Part shown: positions 1 through 4,414 of the stretch, one piece after another
Numbering within the stretch: position 1 is the first letter of the stretch
How the letters are laid out: the number at the start of each line of letters is the position of its first letter
Assembly: GCA_001801825.1 (NCBI GenBank)
Contig: MGYR01000031.1
Span: forward strand, 2,698-8,484
DNA: 5,787 nt
Direction of reading: 5' to 3'
Source of the DNA: Gammaproteobacteria bacterium RIFCSPLOWO2_02_FULL_56_15
GTDB taxonomy: Bacteria; Pseudomonadota; Gammaproteobacteria; Eutrophobiales; Eutrophobiaceae
Notes under the pieces: model-generated
What the model was told of the DNA's origin: nothing
The model's database searches: none
What the model saw: the letters and a program-made list of their open reading frames with translations, nothing else
Program-made: the position numbers and the translations under genes

Positions 1-27
1 AATTAAGAGTAAAATTCAAGGCGGATT

Positions 28-44
28 CGCACTATAATGGCGCA
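28..44. promoter_or_regulatory. Probable NtrC (NR-I) binding site at left edge
   Basis: The 17 bases CGCACTATAATGGCGCA fit the NtrC dyad TGCACY-N5-RGTGCA well: the left half GCACTA is intact and the right half TGGCGCA differs by one base. The site lies downstream of the second P-II gene, so it cannot be that gene's own enhancer. It more likely serves a leftward gene starting outside the window. A weaker copy is centred 31 bp away at 67, a spacing close to that of paired NtrC sites at glnA-type promoters. No sigma-54 promoter for it is visible inside the window, so the call rests on motif match and context. Confidence 0.45.
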
Positions 45-58
45 CATTTATGGTGAGC

Positions 59-75
59 TGCACTATCTGGCAGCA
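59..75. promoter_or_regulatory. Weak second NtrC-like site
   Basis: TGCACTATCTGGCAGCA has a perfect left half-site (TGCAC) but a degraded right half (CAGCA against GTGCA). Alone it would not be convincing. It is listed because its centre is 31 bp, about three helical turns, from the better site centred at 36. The strong/weak pair at the porin promoter has the same spacing. Confidence 0.25.
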
Positions 76-117
76 GGTGGTACACAAAAGGGACAAGGGC
101 TATTTAGTTCAACGCGT

Positions 118-456
118 TCACAAGGCATCAGCACCCGTTTCCCCGGTTCTGATACGAATCACCTGCCCCAGCTCACTGATAAAAATCTTGCCATCCCCAA
201 TCTTGCCGGTATTGGCTGCCTTGCTTATGGCTTCAATCGCCCCATCCACTTGACCGTCATCGATGGCCAGCTCGATTTTTACTTTGGGCAGGAAATCCAC
301 GACGTATTCCGCACCCCGATAAAGCTCGGTATGCCCTTTTTGCCGGCCAAAGCCTTTGACTTCGGAAATGGTCATGCCCTGAATGCCTACCTCTGATAGG
401 GCATCACGGACATCATCGAGTTTAAAAGGTTTAATGATTGCTGTGAGTAGTTTCAT
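118..456 (-). CDS. glnK: P-II nitrogen regulatory protein, copy downstream of amtB
   Basis: This is a complete 112-residue P-II signal-transduction protein, the standard length. These proteins are homotrimers that sense ATP/ADP and 2-oxoglutarate and control AmtB, the GlnD/GlnE enzymes and NtrB. Visible marks are the N-terminal strand with KPFKLDDVR (9-17), the T-loop (about 37-55) with the uridylylation residue Tyr51, the B-loop NTGKIGDGK (82-90) and the C-terminal RIRTGE (101-106). Residue 54 is Asp, as in enteric GlnB, where enteric GlnK has Asn, so the glnK name rests on linkage to amtB. The ATG at 456 gives the canonical MKLLTAII start. The Shine-Dalgarno is only fair (AGAGAG at 465-470, 8-base spacer), weaker than for the other P-II gene. 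It lies 137 bp after amtB, beyond a hairpin (548-574), so it may be expressed less than the upstream genes. It is 74% identical (83/112) to the P-II protein encoded at 1993-2331. Confidence 0.95.
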   Translation of the reverse strand: MKLLTAIIKPFKLDDVRDALSEVGIQGMTISEVKGFGRQKGHTELYRGAEYVVDFLPKVKIELAIDDGQVDGAIEAISKAANTGKIGDGKIFISELGQVIRIRTGETGADAL

Positions 457-547
457 TAGTGTTGCTCTCTATGGGAACAGGAAAATGCTTCCTTTCATTC
501 AGGCTACCAAGTTAGCCCGGCTTTCGCACGAAAAATATTACGGGTTT

Positions 548-574
548 GAGGGTGTCTAGTACTCGGACACCCTC
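548..574 (-). other. Intercistronic hairpin between amtB and downstream glnK
   Basis: A perfect 9-bp inverted repeat, GAGGGTGTC (548-556) and GACACCCTC (566-574), surrounds a 9-base loop. It begins 19 bases after the amtB stop codon on the transcribed strand. No uridine run follows the stem: the minus-strand sequence continues AAACCCG, and a T-run appears only about a dozen bases later. It is therefore not a classical intrinsic terminator. A partial terminator, an attenuator or a 3'-end stabiliser of the amtB message are all possible. The remainder of the gap down to 457 shows no convincing promoter. Confidence 0.6.
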
Positions 575-593
575 TCCCCATCTTACTCTTAAG

Positions 594-1934
594 TTAGAGG
601 TTATAACCCTTTTCATTATGCAGGACAAGATCCAGACCTTCTGTTTCCTCTTCCTCCGTGACCCGCAGTCCGATTACCGCGTCCACGACTTTCAGAATGA
701 TCAGGCTGACGATACCCGTGTAGATGATGGTAAACATCACACCCTTGAATTGGGTCACCAACTGTGCGGCGATACTGACGCCCTCAGCCAGGCCGGCCCC
801 ACCCATACTGGCGTCTGCGCAAAGTCCGGTCAGGATGGCGCCGATAGTGCCCCCGACGGCATGCACGCCAAATACGTCGAGTGAATCATCATAGCCCATG
901 ACGCGTTTCAGTTTTACCGCAGCCAGGAAACACCCTACTCCCGCTGCTGCACCGATTAATATGGCGCCCATGGGGCCGGCGGTGCCGGATGCGGGCGTAA
1001 TCGCAACCAGTCCGGCGACCGCACCGGAGGCGATACCCAACACGCTGGGTTTCCCGTGCGAGATCCACTCACTGGACATCCACGCCAGCGCCGCTGTGGC
1101 GGTTGCAATCTGGGTGACGGCCATCGCCATGCCGGCGGTGGAATTGGCGGCCACGGCGGATCCGGCGTTAAACCCGAACCAGCCGACCCACAACATGGCA
1201 GCTCCCACAATGGTGAAATTAAGATTGTGGGGCGACATGGTCGTTGTTGGATAACCTTTGCGTTTACCCAACATGAGACAGGCAACCAACCCTGCGATAC
1301 CGGCATTGATATGGACCACGGTACCACCGGCAAAATCAAGTACACCCCAGTCCCATAACAAACCGCCGTCACCGCTCCAAACCATATGTGCTATCGGTGC
1401 GTATACGAGGGTTAACCACAGCCCCATAAACCAGAGCATGGCGGAAAATTTCATGCGTTCGGCGAATGCGCCGACGATGAGGGCTGGCGTGATAATGGCG
1501 AAAGTCATCTGGAAGGTCATGAATACGGTTTCCGGTATGGTAAATACCATGCTATCGCGCGCGACACCCTGCAGGAATGACTTGTTCAGACTACCCACAA
1601 AGGAATAAAAGTTGGTCGTTCCTTTTTCCATCCCGGAAACATCGAAAGCCAGACTGTAAGCGTACAGAGCCCACAACAAGGACACCATGCAGGTAATCGC
1701 AAAACACTGCATCATGACCGAGAGTACGTTTTTACTCCGCACCATGCCGGCATAGAACAGCGACAAACCGGGTATGGTCATGAACAAGACCAGCACCGTT
1801 GAAGTCAACATCCAGGCCGTGTCGCCACTGTTAAGTTCATCAGCCATTACCGGCAACGGCATGATGAAAGGGAATAACGGCAGGATCATGACTGCCAGTC
1901 GTAGGTTTTTTGGATGAAATATTCGTAATAGCAT
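594..1934 (-). CDS. amtB: Ammonium channel/transporter AmtB
   Basis: This is an Amt/MEP/Rh-family inner-membrane protein that conducts ammonium into the cytoplasm as a trimer. The chosen ATG at 1934 gives 446 residues. It has a clear Shine-Dalgarno (CAGGAG, 6-base spacer) and is followed directly by a signal peptide, MLLRIFHP... to a probable cleavage site after VMA (about residue 31), as in E. coli AmtB. An upstream in-frame start would overlap the preceding P-II gene and spoil the signal peptide. About eleven membrane segments follow. Hallmarks by alignment to E. coli AmtB are the conserved Asp200 in LDFAGGTVVHIN, the twin pore histidines His208 and His358 (FGVHAVGG), the Phe-gate residue Phe145 in FQMTFA, and Phe255 in GWFGFNAG. 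The C-terminal tail GLRVTEEEE...EGLD (about 422-435) is the conserved part that contacts P-II proteins. P-II genes lie on both sides, which supports regulated channel gating. No damage is seen. Confidence 0.97.
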   Translation of the reverse strand: MLLRIFHPKNLRLAVMILPLFPFIMPLPVMADELNSGDTAWMLTSTVLVLFMTIPGLSLFYAGMVRSKNVLSVMMQCFAITCMVSLLWALYAYSLAFDVSGMEKGTTNFYSFVGSLNKSFLQGVARDSMVFTIPETVFMTFQMTFAIITPALIVGAFAERMKFSAMLWFMGLWLTLVYAPIAHMVWSGDGGLLWDWGVLDFAGGTVVHINAGIAGLVACLMLGKRKGYPTTTMSPHNLNFTIVGAAMLWVGWFGFNAGSAVAANSTAGMAMAVTQIATATAALAWMSSEWISHGKPSVLGIASGAVAGLVAITPASGTAGPMGAILIGAAAGVGCFLAAVKLKRVMGYDDSLDVFGVHAVGGTIGAILTGLCADASMGGAGLAEGVSIAAQLVTQFKGVMFTIIYTGIVSLIILKVVDAVIGLRVTEEEETEGLDLVLHNEKGYNL

Positions 1935-1964
1935 TTTATGCTCCTGGGATAGCTGGTTGTTGAA

Positions 1965-1983
1965 CCCGCAGTCTTGCTGCGGG
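1965..1983 (-). other. Hairpin in the glnK-amtB spacer
   Basis: CCCGCAG (1965-1971) and CTGCGGG (1977-1983) form a perfect, GC-rich 7-bp stem with a 5-base loop. It starts 9 bases after the stop codon of the upstream P-II gene and ends about 20 bases before the amtB Shine-Dalgarno. No uridine run follows, so it is unlikely to terminate strongly. An mRNA-stabilising or processing structure that sets the P-II to AmtB ratio is an inference. Confidence 0.55.
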
Positions 1984-1992
1984 GGAATACAT

Positions 1993-2331
1993 TTACAGAG
2001 CATCTGACCCCTTCTCACCGGTCCTGATGCGGATAACCTCGCTCAAATCGAGCAAAAAGATCTTGCCGTCTCCGATTTTGCCGGTGTTTGCCACCCTTAT
2101 GATAACCTCGATAACTTCCTCGCACTTGCTGTCATCAATGGCAACTTCAACCTTAATCTTGGGAAGAAAATCAACAACATATTCTGCTCCCCGGTAGAGT
2201 TCCGTGTGCCCTTTCTGACGGCCGAAGCCCTTGCTCTCGGTCACCGTCATGCCGGTCACACCAATCTCCGACAATGCCTCACGTACATCATCCAGTTTGA
2301 ATGGCTTGATGATCGCAGTTACCATCTTCAT
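1993..2331 (-). CDS. glnK: P-II nitrogen regulatory protein, copy upstream of amtB
   Basis: This is a complete 112-residue P-II protein with the family landmarks: KPFKLDDVR (9-17), a T-loop with Tyr51 for GlnD uridylylation, NTGKIGDGK (82-90) and RIRTGE (101-106). The start is the ATG at 2331 (MKMVTAII). An excellent Shine-Dalgarno, AGGAGGTG (2338-2345), sits 6 bases upstream. The in-frame GTG at 2340 lies inside that Shine-Dalgarno and is not the start. Residues 37-55 are identical to those of the other P-II protein. Differences cluster at residues 59-80 and 93-98. This copy has Cys70 and a more acidic stretch (CEEVIE). It directly precedes amtB, the classical glnK-amtB order, and probably supplies the P-II that blocks AmtB when ammonium is plentiful. 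Asp54 is GlnB-like, so glnB is an alternative name. Confidence 0.95.
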   Translation of the reverse strand: MKMVTAIIKPFKLDDVREALSEIGVTGMTVTESKGFGRQKGHTELYRGAEYVVDFLPKIKVEVAIDDSKCEEVIEVIIRVANTGKIGDGKIFLLDLSEVIRIRTGEKGSDAL

Positions 2332-2374
2332 GAAAAACACCTCCTGTTAGTTAAAGGATGGGTTGCAAGCTGAT

Positions 2375-3517
2375 TTAAAAGTAATAAATGGCATTCACCC
2401 CAATCGTCACCTGAGTGTCTTCAGTGAAGTTACCGGCATCATCCTCGAAGACATCCTGGGTGGAATGGTCGTAGCGGAACTCGGGACGAACCAGCAAATT
2501 TTCAGTTAATACAAATGTCGGAGTTACAGTAAACGCCCAGACCTCTTGCGAAATTCCGGGGGTGATCCGAGCGCCATCTTCATCCTGCATCCACTCCGCC
2601 CGCATCGCCAGATAAAATTCCGGCGTAAAATCATATCGCAGCCCACCCTGCACGGAATGCCAGTCAGCGTCGCGGCCGCCGATGCCTACATTATCTTCGG
2701 CGCCGTGATCGTAACTGCCGGAAAAAGTCAGATCCGGCAGCGCCGCAGAAAACGGCTTAACGACCCAGACCACGTTAAACAGGGTGCGCCAATCATGATT
2801 ATTATCATCCTGTTCCGGGCTGCCCATAAAGTTGAACCAAAGCGAAATGTTCTCCGTAGGGATGAAACTCAGCTGACCGTGAAACCCCTTAGCATCGTTG
2901 TTGTCATCCACCTTGTCCCAGCCATTGACAACCATGAACATCAGCGACACCTTATCGTTGACCGGATAACTCAAACGCAGACCGGTATGGGTAAACGGGA
3001 TAGCGAAACTGAAATCGTAGGAACGGGAGTAGTTATCATTAAAACCCTGCCAACCCTCGATGACCTCCAGGCCAAAGGCCGTGATGAATTTACCAAAATC
3101 GATGGTCAGTCCATTGCCGAGTGGCGCATTGTAGGAAAGATACGCCTGGCGCAGGTCAATATCTTCGCCTTCAAGCAGACCTGCGGAATGAATCGTTCGC
3201 GGGATGTTGGAACCAGCATCAAGGTCAATGCGGAACCCTGCATCGCCTGGCGCCTCAACGGCTTTGAGAATGCTGAGCTGAAAGTCATCCACGCGAAACT
3301 GGTTATGCTTGAAGTCAAAAATACGTTGACTGCTGAAGTCGCTGTCCGGGTCGTTCAAGTTGTATACATAGCCAAGCGACAGAAAACTGTGTATTTCCAT
3401 CGAGTTCAGCCAGTCTGGCAGCTGGGAAGCAAGACCAGACTGGGCTTCCTCGGCGCACGTACTGGTTGACACAAACAGCGTGCACGCGAGCACCATAGCT
3501 ACATATAGTTTTTTCAT
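2375..3517 (-). CDS. Putative outer-membrane beta-barrel porin, first gene of the operon
   Basis: The 380-residue product begins with a typical Sec signal peptide (MKKLYVAMVLACTLFVSTSTCA, probable cleavage after residue 22). It then shows many alternating-residue strands with aromatic girdles, such as NISLWFNFMGS, EFYLAMRAEWM and NLLVRPEFRYDHS. It ends in IYYF, the C-terminal Phe signal recognised by the Bam machinery. It resembles the OmpL-like/beta-barrel porin-2 type (PF07642-like) from the overall pattern. That family placement is by eye and not searched. The ATG at 3517 has AGGGG eight bases upstream. An earlier in-frame ATG at 3541 would add eight residues in front of the signal peptide and is unlikely. 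The gene sits 43 bp before glnK with no terminator between and is the first gene behind the sigma-54 promoter. A role in nitrogen-limited uptake is an inference. The sequence does not show the substrate. Confidence 0.8.
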   Translation of the reverse strand: MKKLYVAMVLACTLFVSTSTCAEEAQSGLASQLPDWLNSMEIHSFLSLGYVYNLNDPDSDFSSQRIFDFKHNQFRVDDFQLSILKAVEAPGDAGFRIDLDAGSNIPRTIHSAGLLEGEDIDLRQAYLSYNAPLGNGLTIDFGKFITAFGLEVIEGWQGFNDNYSRSYDFSFAIPFTHTGLRLSYPVNDKVSLMFMVVNGWDKVDDNNDAKGFHGQLSFIPTENISLWFNFMGSPEQDDNNHDWRTLFNVVWVVKPFSAALPDLTFSGSYDHGAEDNVGIGGRDADWHSVQGGLRYDFTPEFYLAMRAEWMQDEDGARITPGISQEVWAFTVTPTFVLTENLLVRPEFRYDHSTQDVFEDDAGNFTEDTQVTIGVNAIYYF

Positions 3518-3570
3518 GATTAAATCCCCTTTAGCTAACACACTTGTTAAAAATATTCATACCATACTAA

Positions 3571-3586
3571 GGCATCAATCGTGCCA
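3571..3586 (-). promoter_or_regulatory. Sigma-54 (RpoN) -24/-12 promoter of the porin-glnK-amtB-glnK operon
   Basis: Read on the minus strand, TGGCACGATTGATGCC matches the sigma-54 consensus TGGCACG-N4-TTGCW. The -24 block TGGCACG is perfect. The invariant GG and GC doublets have the required spacing (3585/3584 and 3573/3572). The -12 block is ATGCC rather than TTGCT. Transcription should start near 3560, giving a leader of about 43 bases before the porin ATG. An IHF site and NtrC-like sites in the expected order upstream strongly support the call. Confidence 0.85.
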
Positions 3587-3606
3587 AAATGAATTTTCAA
3601 ATGTAT

Positions 3607-3630
3607 AATCAATTAGTTATCAATATTTTT
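3607..3630. promoter_or_regulatory. IHF binding site(s) between enhancer and sigma-54 promoter
   Basis: AATCAATTAGTTA (3607-3619) matches the IHF consensus WATCAANNNNTTR at every defined base. An overlapping TATCAATATTTTT (3618-3630) misses only the last position. The sites are centred about 53 and 64 bases upstream of the predicted start. There, IHF would bend the DNA so that enhancer-bound NtrC can contact the sigma-54 polymerase. The stretch is AT-rich, which raises the chance of a random match, but the placement is what this promoter class needs. Confidence 0.6.
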
Positions 3631-3673
3631 TGGTGTTTCTACAGTCAAATTCTGCCCATTTAAACATTACGGA

Positions 3674-3690
3674 TGCACAATCCACGGACA
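3674..3690. promoter_or_regulatory. Weak promoter-proximal NtrC-like site
   Basis: TGCACAATCCACGGACA has a perfect left half (TGCAC) and a poor right half. Its centre, 3682, is 31 bp from the centre of the strong palindrome at 3713 and about 122 bases upstream of the predicted start. It is listed mainly because that spacing suits cooperative binding of two NtrC dimers. Confidence 0.3.
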
Positions 3691-3704
3691 AGAAATCAAC
3701 CCAT

Positions 3705-3721
3705 CGCACCTTCCTGGTGCG
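3705..3721. promoter_or_regulatory. Strong NtrC (NR-I) enhancer site
   Basis: CGCACC-TTCCT-GGTGCG is a perfect 6-bp inverted repeat with a 5-base centre. It matches the NtrC dyad TGCACY-N5-RGTGCA except for the outermost bases, which remain complementary. It is centred about 153 bases upstream of the sigma-54 start, normal enhancer distance. The palindrome is followed by TTTT on the plus strand and so could be read as a small terminator. However, no plus-strand gene lies upstream of it inside this divergent spacer, which makes that reading unlikely. Confidence 0.75.
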
Positions 3722-3739
3722 TTTTCCTGAAATTCGGTA

Positions 3740-3769
3740 TTTACATCACTCAGCGCTTCACTGCATACT
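3740..3769 (+). promoter_or_regulatory. Possible sigma-70 promoter of ubiK
   Basis: TTTACA (3740-3745, five of six to the -35 consensus) and CATACT (3764-3769, four of six to the -10 consensus) are separated by 18 bp. This predicts a start near 3776 and a leader of about 34 bases before ubiK. The -35 box begins only 19 bases from the NtrC palindrome, so NtrC binding could affect it. The call is a motif match only. Confidence 0.4.
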
Positions 3770-3809
3770 GGCGTTGAACCTACAGTGCTAATCGAAGGAA
3801 ATTCCACCC

Positions 3810-4067
3810 ATGTTGAAATCGGAAAAAGTGGAGGACTTTTTTCAGGATTTTCTGAAAATGCTGCCCGAGGATTTACGAGTCTACCGGCAGGATTTGATGA
3901 ACAATATCCGGGCTGCGCTGAATGGTGCATTTGCCCGGATGGATCTGGTTACCCGGGAAGAATTCGATATCCAGAGCGCACTGCTCGCAAAGACACGGCT
4001 ACTGGTGGATGAGCTGGAAAAGAAGATCGGGGAACTGGAACAGCACCTGCCAAAAGACACAAATTAA
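3810..4067 (+). CDS. ubiK: UbiK family accessory factor (YqiC/BMFP)
   Basis: The 85-residue protein has the pattern of the UbiK/YqiC family (BMFP, PF04380-like). An amphipathic N-terminal part (MLKSEKVEDFFQDFLKMLP) leads into MDLVTREEFDIQSALLAKTR (44-63). A charged C-terminal coiled coil follows (about 53-80, with LLVDELEKKIGELEQHL). In E. coli, UbiK (96 residues) forms a trimer, binds UbiJ and aids the later steps of aerobic ubiquinone synthesis at the membrane. Related proteins show membrane fusogenic activity in vitro. The ATG at 3810 has AAGGAA about 9-10 bases upstream. The gene is divergent from the nitrogen operon. A ubiK-yifB pair beside glnK-amtB is also familiar from Pseudomonas-type genomes, which supports the identification. 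The function is assigned by family resemblance and not by an active-site motif. Confidence 0.85.
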   Translation: MLKSEKVEDFFQDFLKMLPEDLRVYRQDLMNNIRAALNGAFARMDLVTREEFDIQSALLAKTRLLVDELEKKIGELEQHLPKDTN

Positions 4068-4099
4068 GGAAGTTCAACAAGTCTAAAGATAGTTGGGTT

Positions 4100-4319
4100 G
4101 TCATTCTGGCGAAGGCGACCCACAGGAAGTGGGAAATGTCGCGAGACGACTGCATGGATGCAGGAGGTATGGCGACGCAGGAGGCCCAAGCCGAGGACAG
4201 GGAGTCCGTCGCGACCAGAATCCAGTAAAAACAATTGTCTACTGGATGCTGGTATTGACCGCCATGGAGGGCGGAAATACTGGAAACGCAGGAGCAGTTT
4301 TCCAGTGCACCAGCATGAC
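4100..4319. repeat. Structured palindromic intergenic element, probably dispersed-repeat units
   Basis: This segment fills most of the 347-bp ubiK-yifB gap. Its outer ends are near-perfect inverted repeats: GTCATTCTGG (4100-4109) and CCAGCATGAC (4310-4319), 9 of 10. Two internal arms also pair, CCAGAATCCAGT (4215-4226) and ACTGGATGCTGG (4241-4252), 11 of 12. It therefore divides into two oppositely oriented units (4100-4226 and 4241-4319) around a 14-base spacer. The arms resemble the widespread proteobacterial repeat GTCATTC-GG...CC-GAATCCAG. Smaller perfect hairpins lie inside: CCCAC/GTGGG (4119-4133), CTGCAT/ATGCAG (4150-4163), CCGCC/GGCGG (4259-4274) and ACTGGAAA/TTTCCAGT (4279-4306). Short open frames across it have no coding character. 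Copy number cannot be judged from this window. Confidence 0.6.
4115..4216. repeat. Possible ~96-bp insert within the first repeat unit
   Basis: GCGACC occurs at 4115-4120 and again at 4211-4216. Removing one copy and the sequence between them restores a compact hairpin unit, ATTCTGG-CGAAGGCGA-CCAGAAT, which looks like a normal short repeat. The simplest reading is a small insertion with a 6-bp target duplication. The insert has no coding signature. It carries its own hairpins and two near-identical decamers, ATGCAGGAGG (4158-4167) and ACGCAGGAGG (4175-4184). A similar decamer, ACGCAGGAGC (4286-4295), lies in the second unit, so expansion by internal duplication is an alternative. Confidence 0.35.
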
Positions 4320-4381
4320 GGTGAGATACTTATTCAGAGATTTCTTAATAGTAGATCACAGCAATCGGGATAAGGATAACC

Positions 4382-4394
4382 TGATGGATCATCA
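4382..4394 (+). other. Small hairpin in the yifB leader
   Basis: TGATG and CATCA pair around a 3-base loop, seven bases before the yifB Shine-Dalgarno (AAGGGA, 4401-4406). The stem is short and AT-rich. It may be incidental. The rest of 4320-4414 contains no promoter I would defend. Confidence 0.3.
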
Positions 4395-4414
4395 ACGCAT
4401 AAGGGACGATGCCA

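Noticed and set aside
37..396. 119-codon plus-strand frame opposite the downstream P-II gene
   Set aside because: The opposite strand encodes a full-length, highly conserved P-II protein. This frame is its shadow.
490..520. Possible sigma-54 promoter for the downstream glnK on the minus strand (TGGTAGCCTGAATGA)
   Set aside because: The GG is present but the -12 GC doublet is broken (GA), and the -24 block is poor (TGGTAG). No NtrC site lies nearby.
898..1372. Several open frames of 100-138 codons within amtB
   Set aside because: They are alternative frames of an unbroken amtB with all pore residues. Their Pro/Ala-rich translations are typical of out-of-frame reading.
2338..2340. GTG as an alternative start of the upstream P-II gene
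   Set aside because: It is part of the AGGAGGTG Shine-Dalgarno, and the ATG at 2331 gives the canonical 112-residue protein with Tyr51 in register.
2546..3469. 307-codon open frame on the plus strand
   Set aside because: It lies wholly antisense to the porin, which has a signal peptide, barrel pattern and terminal Phe. The antisense translation shows no recognisable domain, signal or membrane segments.
3705..3725. Intrinsic terminator reading of the CGCACC/GGTGCG palindrome followed by TTTT
   Set aside because: The stem is only 6 bp, the T-run is short, and it lies in a divergent promoter spacer with no plus-strand gene before it. NtrC binding explains it better.
4255..4283. TTGACC as a -35 box for yifB
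   Set aside because: No acceptable -10 box appears 16-18 bases downstream, and the sequence lies inside the palindromic element.
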